Assembly (NCBI RefSeq): GCF_020184175.1
Contig: NC_065531.1
Location: forward strand, 10,747,213-10,811,212
DNA from: Aphis gossypii
Taxonomy: Eukaryota; Arthropoda; Insecta; Hemiptera; Aphididae
DNA length: 64,000 bases
Direction: 5' to 3'
Program-made: the position numbers and the translations under genes
Shown here: positions 12,641 to 27,480 of the stretch, piece by piece
Position numbering within the stretch: the stretch's first letter is position 1
How the letters are laid out: every line of letters starts with the position of its first letter
Notes under the pieces: model-generated
The model's database searches: none
What the model was told of the DNA's origin: nothing
Seen by the model: only the letters and a program-made list of their open reading frames with translations

Positions 12641-12838
12641 CATAGCTTCATACATTCGCGAGACGTATAAAAAGACACGCGTAGACGACGAAAATAAATC
12701 ATTGTGATTTGGACCGTGTTTAGACGCCGTTTGCGGTTCCACGCGTATTATACTACTGCTGCAGCTGAAAACTATCACAATACAGTTACTTACCACAGTG
12801 CGAATTGCGATATAGTTATGCAGTTTCCGTGACGTCAT
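12638..12838 (-). CDS. Candidate minus-strand first exon(s), unknown
   Basis: On the minus strand an ATG at 12838 opens a frame that meets two strong donors. GTG|GTAAGT makes the exon end at 12794 after 15 codons (MTSRKLHNYIAIRTV), and GAG|GTAAGT makes it end at 12638 after the residues MYEAME. Both are phase 0. Two near-consensus donors in the same frame within 160 bp, beside a CpG island and a CRE, suggest a real transcription start with alternative donors. The peptide has no known domain. No matching acceptor or next exon could be found. It could be untranslated, or the donors could be chance. Confidence 0.22.
12830..12837. promoter_or_regulatory. Perfect CRE palindrome
   Basis: TGACGTCA is the full consensus for CREB/ATF-type bZIP factors. 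It overlaps the candidate minus-strand start codon and lies at the edge of the CpG-rich island. Function is inferred. An 8-mer can occur by chance, but it is rare in DNA this AT-rich. Confidence 0.4.
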
Positions 12839-12840
12839 AC

Positions 12841-15800
12841 CGACTGTACAATATTTTTATTTAGATCGATATTTAAGTAAGACATACGGACATCCGAATG
12901 TAAATGTAATTCGATTTCGTTTGTTCCGTATAGGATAAAATTGTATTATTATACCGACCGTTTTTGAAACAATGATAAAACTTCAAATACGGTTAACGAT
13001 ATTGGTCATCGGTAATTTTCAATAAATGGCGAGCATAATATCTCCTTTTATACTAAAGAAATATATTTGAATAATTAAACAATTAGCAGATACTTTGAAT
13101 TAATGACTGGACATGTTTTTTAATCAATAGGTATAATATTTCGATTAAAAAAAAAAGTGTGTTTTTAGCTACTCGTTTTAATTTAATTCTCTTTTAAATA
13201 TACATTATGATTTTGAAAATATATTTGTTTTAAAGGCTAAAAATGTCAATTAGTGCTGTTCAATGATGCATAATATTAAGGTAAGGACATTTTGTCAATT
13301 TATTTATATTTGTGTTGTTCACAAAATGTCATGCGTATTCTTGGACCGTTAACTTAACTTAGTGAAAAGATTTTACTCGTGTCACAGAAAATAAAATTGC
13401 ATGATTATATAAATAAATAAGGACGTATTCAAACTTTAAACTAGCTCTGTGTATTTTGACCAAAAGATAAAATCCATTGAATTTATGTACACATAAATAC
13501 GCATGCCAACTTCTCATGGTCGTATATAAAACTCGAGAGAAATTAAAGTTAGTTCCATTACGGTATTAATGCATGTGTCGAATTTGACATTGTGACGATG
13601 CCATGGCCTGAAGTTATCGTTTGAACGTATACACGTTATTTATAGTTGTGATAAAGGTATTTGACTTTCGCGTTAGACACATTTATCGATTACTTTGGAA
13701 CATATATTTGGGTATTACTTGCAGTGATATATTGATTTAATGACGTAATGTAAAAGACCAATATAGTAAAATATATCATATTATAAACTATTTATTGCTG
13801 AATTATTTTTCAATATAAACTTTGGAATTTAACGATTTCAAACCATGTGTTAATTTTTTTGTGCTCCGTGATGCCGTTAAAAAATTCCTAACGATATAAT
13901 TCAATCGAAAACTTTCTTATAACGTTATTCTGGAAATGTCGCGTCATTGTTTTTAGATTAAAGTAATATTATTCTGTTTAATTCTATTCTAAAATCACAT
14001 AATACAACGAAATAACTCTCTCTCATTTTAAAGTAAATATATTATAGTTGATATATTTTAAATCAATACTTGTAAAAAATAATTTTTATTAATACCTTCA
14101 GTATTTAAAATTAAAGATAAAAAATAAAATGCATCTACTTTTATATTGTTTGAAATTAAAGATCATAGAAAAGTTAAAACTTTTATAATTTATGGTATTT
14201 TAATTAAACCAGAAAAGTTTGGTTTAATTTTTATTGTATTTATAATATTGACTCTGTATTATGATCAAATGTGAGATAAATATAACTGTTAGTTAGGTAC
14301 AATATTTGAAATCTAGTTTCAAATTTTGGTTGTACGTATTATTTTATACTATAGAATAAGTATTTTAGTAGGATATTTGTTAATATAATTATTTTTATTT
14401 TGGGAGTATATAAAAATGTTCAACATTTTGTCCAATCGTGTATTATACTATGATAATATTATACAGAATACTATTTCTATATTAATAGTTAGATAAAATA
14501 TAACTAAATTTAAAATCAATATTATATTACTCCTCAATTAAATTAATATAAAATATTCAATTTTCAATACACATTGTGTACTATTTTGATACAACGCTAT
14601 GATAAGTAAGTCTTGTACCTAAATAATAAATAAATAAAAATAAACAGAATAACCATACCTACGACAAAATAGTAAAAAATCATTGTCATTGTGTTTTTTA
14701 AAATTAATTATTAATAAATTATGTTTTCTCATATTTTCATATTTCCAACATTTGTTTTAAATTATGTAGTTTGAAGAATTATTTTTATACACACAGCTAT
14801 AAAATTTTTTTTTTTATTTTCCATTTATGAACATTGTTAAAAACTGTAAAGTATGTCTGTTCAAATCAGAATTATTTGGCAATGAAATACTATTTTTTCA
14901 ATCTTGATTACAATGCTGGAGACTTAAACGCTATGTTTCTTAATATTCATTACAGCAAATAATTATTTTTCTTTAAAAAAATACACATAACTAAAACTTA
15001 TTCATGTATTGTATAATATATTAACATGTTTACAATTGTTATTAGATGTTACATATTATTAATTATGAACCTAAAATAAATATATTAATAATATATAGTT
15101 TTCATTTTTAGAATTTTTAGAGGTAGAGTTAATTAATTCACTAATGATCTAGGTAGTATTATATAACATTACAATAATTTTAGTTATACGATTAAGAAAA
15201 ATATGTTTTCTTAAAATATTTTTTTCCTAGATATAATGTTCATCGAGTTTTTTTAAGTTTAAATGCTCAGTATTTCAAAAAGTTGTTTTTATTTTTTAAA
15301 AATTAAAAGTAAATGCAAATCATATATTTTATTTGCCATTTCTCCCCCTTTATCTGCCTCAACACACGTTTTTGATTTATACACAGCATCCTATATTTTA
15401 TATTTAATATAAGTTTATTTCAAGGGAGTGGTAAACCACACGTTTTTTAAATTACCCTACTTTATTAATATAGCCAACATTAAATGCTAATAAAAAATAT
15501 TAATTTATCGTTCATGGTTTTATAAAAATATAAACATTTTTCAAAGGTATTGTGTAATTGCAGTACATGTGTTTTATTGGGAACTATATAATATATATAC
15601 ATATTTTTTTTTTAATTTGAATTTGAGAAGTAAAAAAAAAACATCATCCCCCAAAAAATAAATGTATAACTATATAATATGTATATGTATTTTAGTTAAG
15701 TAATTTTCGTATAATTAATATACCATCGAAATACAACTACTAAGCCGTACTGAAGCCATAGGTAATTATAATTTGTATTAATACAGTATATACCGGCAAA

Positions 15801-16849
15801 TAGGGTACTTATCATTATTATTATTATAATAACAACTTTTGTTAAAGAACTATATCGGACTGCAGAAGTGTGTTTGTTTATTTTTTGATTTAACGATAAT
15901 TTTTAATGACCAAAAAGTTATTTCACTTAATAATAATTTATTATATGAATAATATTCATAATTATTAAATTAAAAAATTTAACGTCTTTGACCATTATTT
16001 AATTTAACTGAGTATTAATTATATAATTACTATTATTCATTAACTTTATTGTTTTATGTCATATATGTATGTAAATATTTTTATATTTTTCACACAATGT
16101 GTTTACTGTTTTTACCCAATTTATGAGCTAAAACCATACAAACAGTATATATTTATGAATTAAATCTTAAAAATAATTTGTATATATATATATGTAAATA
16201 GAACTATGTTAAAGGTATTTTTTTTTTTGGTTGGAAGTGGTAATTTTCTCAACTAGCATTTGGTTATGTGCGTATTATGGAGCACAAGAGTTTCAAAAAA
16301 GCATTACAATATGGCATTGAAAAAGAATAGGACGATGATTATAAATATTAAAAGCATCAACTATCATTTAAGTATGAGAGATTTATTCTGTTTTAATTTT
16401 AAATAAAAAAACATTATATTTTATAGTAATTTCTAAAAAAGAAGATAAAAAATAATGTTAATATTGCATTTTTTAATTTTTATGCAGATATACCACCGGA
16501 TCTGATTAAATAATTATTGCAAATGCTGGCAAGCCTATTTTAGACTACTTTACATAGATATTGATAAGTATTGGGCTATATTGCTCTAAAAGAAGAATTA
16601 AAGAAATAATATGTTTGAGTTAGAGAAAAACGGAATAAGGTACACGAACTGATAAAAATAATCTGAAAAATACGGCTGTAGCAGTTAAATCATTTTATCG
16701 CGACTTATTTCTGAATCTCGTTTTACACTTTCAATAGAACACTAGCTGTTTTTTTTAAGTATACATTTCCAAAAAACTTTGAGAATAAGTGCAAGGGTAT
16801 TTTCGTTTTAAACAGTAAAGTTTTAGTAACATTGTCTTGATAAATCGTG
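12841..16849. other. AT-rich non-coding block
   Basis: No gene or clear repeat boundary was found. There are long A/T runs and many stop codons in all frames. The region could be an intron or intergenic. Confidence 0.65.
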
Positions 16850-17800
16850 GCGCAACTATTTGTATCGGGTGCGTTATGCCAACGAGTATTTGCGATAATC
16901 ATCTTGACGTAGTATAGAGCTATTGTGTTATACTATATTATATATATATACGTAATAATGTGTCCATCAAATCCTGACGACTTCGTTGGGGATCAATTAC
17001 GATTGTGTGTCAAAGTCGTGGTTTTCCATAATATGACCGTACATATAATATAATATTTATACCGCCATTAAGACTGTCGCTTGCGTGTCGTCGTGCGGCG
17101 TCAAAGGCCGATTTAAGTGCAACTATCTTGTCCCGTCGCGCACTTCCCTGCCCGTGTATCCGGTGACGGGCATAATACGATGCATGGCAGTGTCGGTCAA
17201 TCTAAAACGATGCGAAATCCGTATCCGCCTTTGCGAACACATAAAATATAATATTATATACACGAACGCCGGAGTACGCACAACACTATAACATTAGGTG
17301 TTCGACACGTGCTTTCAGTTCAATTAAGTTGTATAATCCACTCCGCCCGTGAGCGGCGCGGTCTGCGTGCATCCGATTAAATACGCGGGCCATCCAATCG
17401 AACGTCCCCGGATTCCGCCACCCACGCAGACGACATATACACAATATTATTATAATGCGGTCTACGGATGGCAAAGTACGCGGAACGGATATTACAGATT
17501 TATCGACTAACGCATATATTATTATGTGTCACGTATCGCGTACTCCCCGCCCTACGCCACTGGAATTCTTTCTTTCCGCCTTTGTTATGATATACAGTAC
17601 GATATTATATAAATATCGTGTGTATAATATTATTATGTATTATTGGGGTTCCGAACGTACGATGCGTGACACTATTTATCGGACTGTCACCAAACGTTCT
17701 ACGAATAGATATCCTCAGCGACATGCATTTATATTATATATAATATATATCGACGTCCACCGTGATGTCTGACGCTTGCGGGTTTATGTAGTCTAAAATT
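16850..17800. other. CpG-richer block without an assignable gene
   Basis: Base composition is more balanced and CpG-rich from about 16850 to 17780. The longest ATG frame is 105 codons (17455-17772, plus). It has no domain, and no good splice donor was seen at its edges. Nearby frames are alternative-start artefacts. It may be a regulatory island, an untranslated exon or an old insertion. Confidence 0.45.
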
Positions 17801-20714
17801 AACCGGCTTAATACTAATAGGTTTAACCATAGCTTTTGGCTAATTACAAAATTTCGAACCTCCATCCCAATTCTGATTAACATTACCCAAATACGCGTGA
17901 CTATAATAATTCAATTTCTACAATTATTATTATTTTTTTAAATAAGTCAAATGATTAAGTATACACAATCGTAAAACTATCAAGTACCATGCCTTGATAG
18001 TTTTACCATTGTAAGGAGAATGTTGGATCACAATATTATAATATCATATTTTTTTTTTTGTATTATATGATTAAATAATATATAACGAGGTTTCTATGGT
18101 AACGCAATTAAATAATTTATTATCGATAACTTTACTACAGTAACATTTTTATCGAGAAAAAAAATGTATCCAGATTTTAGAGATCCGTTATATTATTTTT
18201 TATTTTTATTAAAGTTTTAACATAGTTAGATATATAATTTACCACTGAAAATATTATTAATATATAGTGGTAAGCTAGGTTGCTTTACACACAATCGTTC
18301 GGATAATTATACTTTTAATCGGTTGCTAATTTAAATCTATGAATTATAACTTTAAATCAAAACATTATAACATTTTATTATTGTTTAGTTTCCTTGCGGT
18401 AACTTTAACGGTAAAATAACTTCAGTTCAAAAATATGCATAAGTTAGTTATATTATTATCTATTATTAGTTAACAATAAACGCTTACATATATAAATAAA
18501 AAAACGTCTTAAGCTTGACATTAAATTTTATTTTAATGCTCTAAGATTGGTATGAATAACACTATTAACGAAAGTATCATAATGTGGTGAATAATAATAA
18601 TAATAAAAAAAATTGTGAATATAACCTTTATGATAAAGTGCATACGGACCTTACAACGTCTGTTACATTGTATAGAGGTGACTTGAAGGAGGGAGAGTGG
18701 TTGAAATAAATAGTTGTATTTTGTATCAAGTTGTGGATGTATTCGTGTTTTTTTTAAGTTTTTACTAACGAGTTTTTATCGTTTATTCGCTGGGTTTCTG
18801 TGAATCGTGAATATTGTATACAATAATAATAGTGTCCGGTATTCAAAATGAATTTTTAATAATAAATTAAAATAACAAAAAAAGTTTACAGAAATAATTT
18901 CGAAAACAATTAAAGATTGTTTATTTGATAGTAAAAATAAAATAAAAGCCATATTTTACGTTTTAAGAATAAATGATGTAGTTTAAACCTATAATAAATA
19001 TAAGATATATGAGTATTATAGACAGTATTTACAATACGAGGAATGAATAGAAATGTATATAATTATTGTGTTCTATTTAAAAATAAAAAAACTTCTTTAA
19101 ATAGGCTTTTAATGTATCAATGAAATTCAATGACTTAAAATAAAATAACATGACCTTTAAAATAACCATAAAAAAATTTAAAATAAAATAATAAAACAAT
19201 AATACTTTGAATTTTATTTTATGCGATACTGCTTTTATTAATAGATTATAATTAATAATTATATAGCCTGGTTTCTTATGAATCTGATATCATTATATGT
19301 CTTGAAGAAGGACGAGCATTATAAAACTGAAAATTGGGAACATTTATAAATATGAAAATTCTACGTACCTACTCTACTACCAATGGGTTGTAAAATATTT
19401 AAAAAGCTATATAGTGGTAGTTATTAAGTTTTTGAATTTGAAATTTTTCATTAAAGATATTAAAATTGAAGATGTTCACTTTTTATGAAATATTTTATTG
19501 AAATTATAAAAAATGTGTAATATTTTTTTTATACATTTCTCGATTTAGTATATATTATTATGATATTGATAAGTAATAAGATAAAACAAACATTGATAAT
19601 AAAAATATTAAATAGTCGTACCTTCCTCGTAAATTCCTGTTAATTTGTCGTTTACCAGTTATCAATTTAATTCATGATTTATGTTATTCGTTATGCTTCG
19701 TTTATTGTATTTTTATTAATTTAAACCTAACATTCCCTGATGATTTTTTAAGTAATTTTGTAATGGTTTTCTTAAATGCATTCTAAGGTTTGTTCAGATA
19801 CATTTGAATTTTTATCTAACCAATAACATATCAATAAAAGTGGTATACTTACAAAATTAAAATTTTTAAATTAAATTTTATTAGTAACTTTGTATTTTAT
19901 TAATGATAATTGATAATATTACATAATAATTTATTAGACTATAATTTTATAAACAAAACACTGTAATTTGAAATAAGTATTAAATAATAATGTATCAATA
20001 TTAAATACCGAGCACTGAATAATAAATATAAAACATCAATCACTTTTATTTAACATTTAAAATATATTATAGGTAATAGTTATAACTCATGCGTGTTTAC
20101 GACTTTACACGTTCATGTTGTTTTATTGTAGTTAAATTGCTTTTTGTATGTTACAGTTAAAGTGTTGAATTTCGTTATTTTATGAATTAACAAGTACAAG
20201 ATACATAGGTAGTTCATGAATTACTTACGAAAGTTAATTTAAGTATAGAATGATACATAAACATCATACTTTAACTAGTTATTTTATAGACTATCAAGTT
20301 ATTCTACACAATTTAAGTTTGATTTCCTTTTAAATTTAAAGTATAGAATACATTTGAATTAAAAATATATTATAATATTTTAAGGTAATTGTGGCATTTA
20401 AAGTTGTACAACATTTATTCTTTCTACGTAGTTAACAAATATGATTTAAAATTATTGCTAAATGATAATTTTATAATAACATGATAAATATACATGCATA
20501 TTGCCTATTGGTAGTTGAGCGATAATTTATATTTGTACGAATAGACCGAATCAAAACGAAAGATTAGACATTAGACGGGCAATACAGCGTTATCGGTAAA
20601 CGGTGATCATATTTTACTATAACTAGTTAAAATATAAATTACATACTTAACATACTTGTTTTATTTATTTCATAAATTACCTAGGTATTTCATAAGCTAT
20701 CTATTTTAACTGTA

Positions 20715-20749
<35 letters not shown>

Positions 20750-23700
20750 AGTACTTTATGTATTTATGTATAAAGTAACTAACAGATTATATAAATTGCA
20801 TGTAACAAATATACTTTTAAAAATGTTCTCTCGCTTCAAGTATATTATTATAAGATATAAAAAAAATATTTTTTTAGATTTTAAATTATTTTTAATTTTT
20901 ATGCAAATTGAATAACCAGTATAATAATTTACGTAAAATAAGGTAGTAACATTCAAAATATTTTTTTATAATTTAAAATAATTTTTAATGTGTTTAATAT
21001 TATTATATTTTTCTTACTTAATTCTTAGTTATATCGTAAGCAAATAAAGTATACATATAATATATGTATGTGTGTGTGAATATATCTCGTAAATATTACA
21101 TAATTATACAACATAAACACTGACGTTTGTAAAACAACGGAAATCCGTGATTCAGTGGACTGAATGATAGCACACATTACAACTACTAAGTAAACCAACT
21201 TCATTTCTTGGTAAACAGCTTATTTTTAAATAGGTACAATAATTTGCTATGACATTCTCATAATAATAATATGGCTCCCAGAAGCACCGTTATAGCGCTA
21301 GCCACTAACTTTGGAAATTTATATCTTAACCGACTGATAGTTTCTACGACTCTACTATACTCAGTGTGTTGCAAGAATAAAGTATTCAAGATACATAGTT
21401 GAATAATTGGGAATGGCAAAAACCTAATATTTAACCTCCTTGTTAGTTATAGCCTATAGGATCAGAGGTTTATGAGTTAATCCAAAAATTTAATCCAACT
21501 CTTTCTGTGGTTATAAATATGTAAACTATAATGGATGAAATCACGTCCCCTATCGTTATATTTAAGTTTTTGTTGTTTATTAATAATCAGGATATTATAT
21601 GTGTTTTCTTTTATAAGCTTTAAATATGTCTATTGACTTATGGCCGTCATTTTTATACGTTTGATTTACGATGGCCTAGGTACCTATCGCTGTTTTGACG
21701 TTAATGTTTATACGTGCACGACCAAACGATATAATAATAATAGAACTATAATGAGATATCGAGTCTTGACCGCAAAGACGATAAATTGTTTCGAAATTAT
21801 TTTCACGGAAAATTTCCGTTAAAAATTAATAAAAACCTATGGAAAGGGGCAAAGGGCAACGCGCGAGCTGCAAACGACACTATACGTCGCATTACAATTA
21901 ATTTTCTCAAATGGCGTTGGTGGCGTTCGTTTGTATCGAATCTGTGTTTTATACGATAATTTACAGTTGCGTTTTTAATATAGACTCAGCACGACACTCG
22001 GTTATTAAATCTGCAGTTAAGCTTCGTTTTTCGTGTCGTCTTTTAATTAAAATGGACCCGTTTAGTTTGTGTGTGTGTGTATAATGGTGAAAGGCGATAA
22101 AAGAGGTTTGACTTGAATCTTTCCATCGTATACTAATATTTATATTTAATAAATAATATATAGGTATAGGTAGATAGAACAATTTATGATATATGAGTCT
22201 ATATACCAAATCCCCGGGTAGATATCATAATACCTGGTCACAACTGCGTTTGACAAAATACTTATACATACAACAATTTGAATTTGTAACTAGTTTCTAC
22301 ATTATATTATATAAACTACAAATACTATTACATTGTAAATTAAATCAAAAATGTATTATTAAAAAATAAACGATTTGAATTATTTTTTATAATAATCCTA
22401 CCCCCTTTTTTCTCGTATATTATTCAAATGTAGATGAAATTACTTATTTATTTTAAACAATATTAATTATTTATAATAATATAATTTATTTGTAAAAACT
22501 TAAAATTTTTTTATAAATTAAATTATTATGAATGTTGCTAGATATAAGTAATGATATTTTCGATTTATTTTAAGTTATCATCTATTTATTTATATATTTT
22601 AACCTATTTTTACTGTTTTATAGTATTTAGAAAAATATGTTATTACATTTTAGGTTATTTATATAAATTAATAGAATATTATTGTTAAAAATATATTATT
22701 ATTATAATTGAATATTAAAATGCAAAATATTAATGCAATATTTTCGTAAAAAAAATTTATATCAACCTTCTACAGTTCTAAAAGTAAAATAAATTACTAA
22801 TAATACATAAATCAAAAAAAAAAATATACCGTGACAATAGTATATTTAATATACTTATTGATATAAACTGACAAATCGTTTCTTCTCAAAATCTTTTTTC
22901 GTATAGGTACCTATAGAGATATATCAATACATCATTAAATTCAAATTTAACACATCCATAATAGTGTCTATTCGACAGTTAGTGTACTTACAACAGAACA
23001 GTATTCATTTATCTACCTTTTTGATTATTATTATATTATTATTTAATTTTTTTAGCCGAGTGATAAATGACAAAAAATTTCATAACCCCATCGGGGTTTG
23101 ATCGGTTCACAACCCTGTTTGTGTTCCATGTTTAATTTACAATACATGATATAGCGTTATGTATTAAAATATATATATAATAATTCAATATATATAAATA
23201 CATTTTCGAGCAGTTCAACAGTCAAACTTGTGGTTCGAAAGTTTAAAATGCATGATATTACTATTTACTCATCGGTATTTGTCGATAATAGATAACAAAA
23301 AGCACAGACAAAACCAAGTTATTAATTTTTATGGTAGGTACGCTTTTAAATAATATAATATTATATAATCCAAACGGTATACTTTTTACACAAAAGATAA
23401 ATAAAAGATTTTTTATTTGGTGGGGGGAGGGGCGCGACCACAGTTTCTTTTCTTCGACGTCTAAAATGAAATGCTTTAATCATAATGATCTAACATAATA
23501 GAAACCGATACAAGAGGTGCCAGTTTTAATTTCCTATTAGTATTATTGTTGTTAGACATCTCATCTCGATTACATAAACATGAAATATATTAATCATTTT
23601 GATAGTTTAGTGTTATATCTATTACACATTATGTTTCGTTTTAAAGAATAAACCCATCTAAGGTGATTTATTTAAAACATCATTGAAAGAAGATACCATT

Positions 23701-24057
23701 CAATGTTGCTGTAAGTAAACTTACAAAATAAATTACAAATAATAGTATCTTTTGTAAATGTATTAAATGTAACATTGAGCTTGGGTACTAAATTATATTG
23801 ACTTTGTATTATGTTTATTATTTTATAAGTAACATAAACTAAAAAAACTGAAAAATTAATATTAATAAATAATTTTAATTATAATATCGGAAAGTGATAC
23901 TAGTATAAATTTTATTGTAACTTAATTTTGTTTAAACATTTTCCGTGTAACTATTTGGTGTCTATGATTTATTTTTGTGGGTAAAATAATACTGTGAATT
24001 AGTAAAAAATATAAATTTAAGTTTTTGATGATATCATTTTTGATTTAAAGTTTTTTT
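17801..24057. other. AT-rich non-coding block with microsatellites
   Basis: No gene is recognised. A short CpG-richer patch lies at 21640-21960, followed by a (GT)n run at 22067-22081. The frames here are short and AT-driven. Confidence 0.6.
20714..20749. repeat. (AC)n-(AT)n compound microsatellite
   Basis: A run of AC dinucleotides passes directly into AT dinucleotides, about 36 bp in all. It is a simple sequence repeat likely to vary in length between individuals. Confidence 0.9.
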
Positions 24058-24118
24058 AGATTCTAAGTGGGACGATAAAATATGAATATATTGATTTACA
24101 ATATAGTGTGGTTTTTTA
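24058..24118 (+). repeat. Dispersed repeat family R1, copy B
   Basis: The copy starts AGATTCTAAGTGGGACGAT and continues to a TATTGATTTACAAT word and a T-rich run. The word order and spacing match copies at 11081, 43749 and 59171. This copy carries small insertions and substitutions, so it is old. Confidence 0.45.
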
Positions 24119-26052
24119 TTTTTAATTGTGTATCCTATCAAAATTTTTCTTATAGATATTAAATATAAATACTATGATCATTACATTTGGTTTCTGATGT
24201 AAATTTAATGTAATTGATACTTTATCAGTTTTTAATATTCTCAATACATTTTAAAGTAATTGGAAATAAACAGAAATAACAAAAACGAATACGAACATTT
24301 ATTAAGATGCAAACATAATTATTAAAATTATTTTTTGTTAGTATTGTAACACCATATTCATAAAAATATATTCATACCCTGTGTTTTAAATACAAACAAA
24401 AAAGCAATCAATTTTTTGAGGAAAATTTATACAAAATTTATATAAAATATTATACATTTTAATATATTTTAGTTTGAAATTCAGCTATGTGTATAATTAA
24501 TAATTACCTACTGGTTAGTTTTTTTAATTGTAATACTAATTGTTTGTATTTACAAAATGAATAAATTATATAATATTACGAATGTACGAGTTTATAAAAA
24601 CTACAAATTACTCGTGATTATTTTAAGATTTTTTATTTTTTAAACAAATTAAGTATAAATTTAACGATTTCACCTATGATTTTAAATGGTACAAATACAT
24701 GAACACTTTAGAAAACTTAAAAGTTATTTTTCAAATTAGGAGAACAGGTAGCAATGTTTTCTAACTTTTTCTAATACACTCAAAATGTAAGAACTTTACA
24801 TATTTTAAATTAAAAATATTAAATACCATAAGTGAATCGATTGAAATCCTGAACAAATAATTATATTTTTTGTTAAATCTATTTGAAATTGAATTTTACA
24901 CAATTTTGATATAGGTAGTTAATATGTGGCGGTCAACTGTTTGCCGCTCAATAAGATTATCAGTTCTTAAGTAAGAATAATGTCTTTCTCCTAATTCTTG
25001 AAATTATAGTACGCGCTTGAAATCACTTAGATGTAGAACGTGGTTACGGACTGTACGTCGGTGGTACAGCTCACAACTCTATACTGTATTCGTGACTACA
25101 TCTTAATTCTATGATTGGGCGATGACATTGTAACGTGTGTGTATAGAATGAAAATTACTAATAGAATTTTTTTTGTGATTAAAGTAACGTCTGGCCATCA
25201 AAATTCGAGAAAATTGAAAAATAGATAGAAATTAAATACTTAATATTATTTGAATTCAGTTTAACAGTCTTAATAATACAACTAATGCGATATAGAAATT
25301 TAAATTAAAACGTACAAGTTGAAGAAGTATGTTAATATTTGTTATAAATAAACGTGTTTATTCAATTTATTTAGTTTTTTGTTACAAATATTATATTAAA
25401 GAAGTATGAAAAGGACTTTGGTCTATGGATGGGTCCAAGAAACTGGCTGAATGCCTACCAGACGTTTCCTCTATTCATGCGCTCAGTGGATCACGGGTAA
25501 AAAGAAAATTTTGCAAAATTGAAAATGTAAATGTGCTATGGCGGCAGTGAAGTATGCATCGTATAATAATGTAGGTGTGTACGCGTACATACAGAAAGTT
25601 GGCTGACAAACTTTGTGCAGTCGTTCGGCGGCTAGAAATGAGAGAACGAGAGAGCAAAGGTATAATAATATACATATATAGTACACTGGGAGTTTTATAT
25701 AATGTATATATATACACATAAACAAGAGTATTCCCTCTTCCACCGACTATGCTCGATTTGCTTAAAATATAAAAACTGATGAACAACAAAAGTCTGTGGA
25801 AAAAGTGTTGTTACGAAAGTAGTTTGCTTAAAAAGAGAAAAACGGAAGCGGGAAAAACTCGGGTGCAATAGCAGATTGTTACCGGAAAATCATTATTCCG
25901 GAAAGTTTAGCACAAAGTTATATTATGCGACGCGTGTATTGAAAAAAAAAATGAAAGACGTATCTATAATAATGTATAGTTCTCTAAATCAGTTTTTGAA
26001 TTATTTTTCTTCAATCTTTATGTATTTTTATTTTTTATTATTACCAGTATGG
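24119..26052. other. Non-coding block, mildly CpG-richer at 25000-25900
   Basis: An initiator-like GCAGTCGTTCG lies at 25617-25627. It is followed by an ATG at 25638 and a donor-like AAAG|GTATAA after 7 codons. This resembles a tiny first exon but is weakly supported. The other frames (25475-25789, minus) have no domain. Nothing else can be assigned. Confidence 0.4.
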
Positions 26053-26060
26053 ATCTAGAT

Positions 26061-26130
26061 CAGCGATTCCCAACATTTTTTTTATTCCGTACCTCCAAGC
26101 TTAATATTTTGCTTTATTGAACCCTTCATT
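26061..26130 (+). mobile_element. hAT-like transposon terminus (one end only)
   Basis: The sequence CAGCGATTCCCAACATTTT followed by a T-rich stretch and a TTGAACCC word resembles the terminal inverted repeat of hAT-superfamily elements and their MITEs (CAG-G-TTCCCAAC type). The preceding 8 bases (ATCTAGAT) could be half of an 8-bp target duplication. I could not find the opposite inverted end downstream, so the element is truncated or decayed. Confidence 0.3.
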
Positions 26131-26819
26131 ATAACTTTTAAACTTTTTTTACATAATTACTCAAAATATTTTAATAAAAAAATAACAGTAATATAGTAAT
26201 ATAATATAAATATATAATGTAAAAATGTGTATATTTTTATAATTTGTAATATGATATAAAATATACAAAAATTGTAATATAAAAATTTAGTGAGATCCTT
26301 GACCTTATTTCAAATTACATAGTTCTATATATTAATAACACCTAATATTATTGTTATTTTTTTTATTATTTTAATAAACTATTTTTTTTCAAAATTTGGG
26401 TACTGTAAGTTATAGAATTATACTCATATGTTTATTTCCACTTATTATTTATTGGAAGGGAATAAATGTAATAGACAGATTGATGTTTTGTGCTATTAGA
26501 AATTAGTGTGTCAATTAAATTCTAAATACCTAATTATACACCAATCGATGATATTGTGCCAATAATTATTTTAGTTCGTGTATAGATGTATATGTGTGGT
26601 GTCGGGTAAGTACAATAGTCAATAATTATAGGCCGTGAACACATACACCAAAAATACTTCTTGCATACAGTACACTGGCCAGATGTTGAGTGTATGTATG
26701 ATTGTATATGCTATAATGCTATGTATATTATGTAATTCGATCATCAGTGGTGTCCATCGTCCGTAATAAATACTGATTTTTTAATCTGCATACTAACTCT
26801 ACTTATCTAAACTAAAATG
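26131..26819. other. AT-rich non-coding block
   Basis: No gene or clear element is seen. It may include the decayed body of the hAT-like sequence that begins at 26061. Confidence 0.5.
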
Positions 26820-27480
26820 TTGAAATTGCACTCGGGGTTCAAAAAATGTAATTTTCGAATTACACTCGAGGTGAAAATTGAATCAGTGCCTTATCACGCT
26901 GGGCAAGATATCGTCTTGTAATAATGAAAAGTCTTTCGATGTTTTCAGTAATAAGTTATTTTTTCGGAATTTATTATACAAAGATAGTAGACGGGAAATT
27001 TCCTATCCGAAGACCTAGTCTGCGTTTCTAACCTATCAGAGTAGATCGTCTGCCACGACTGTCGTCGCGTCAGCTTATACGGCGTGCAGCTCGTTAGCCA
27101 CGCCCACCGTGTGCAAACATAAGTTTGAAATAAAATACTGACACGAAATAAATGAAATTTAATTTATTCTGTGGTATACATTTGAGCCTTAACAATATAT
27201 ATATAATGTTTTAATTGTACTTAATCTATGTATTTATATATTATATATAACTCGCTGAATTACCCGTCGTTGTCGGATATTAGTATAAAAATTATATGAA
27301 AATAGTTTCACAGAGCTGTGGACATATTTAATGTCGGATAAGTATGACAACATCATTTACAATAACGAATAATATGGTAATCCGTATTGGTAACCATACG
27401 CCCACACCGAACAATGTGCGTGTCCCACGCCCCGCCACGCAATACTGCTAAACGCACACACCTGAAAATCAGCGCTCGTC
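26820..27480. repeat. Probable decayed dispersed repeat, unclassified
   Basis: A mosaic of CpG-rich words is embedded in AT-rich DNA, including ATTACCCGTCGTTGTCGG near 27260 and CATACGCCCACACC near 27398. These resemble words I associate with aphid repeats, from memory. Two similar half-motifs lie 35-40 bp apart at 26828 and 26859 (ATTGCACTCGGGGTT and ATTACACTCGAGGTG). There are no clean ends and no coding frame. The classification is uncertain. Confidence 0.25.

Noticed and set aside
17455..17772. 105-codon ATG frame
   Set aside because: It has no domain, its second half is AT-driven, and no donor or acceptor is suitably placed.
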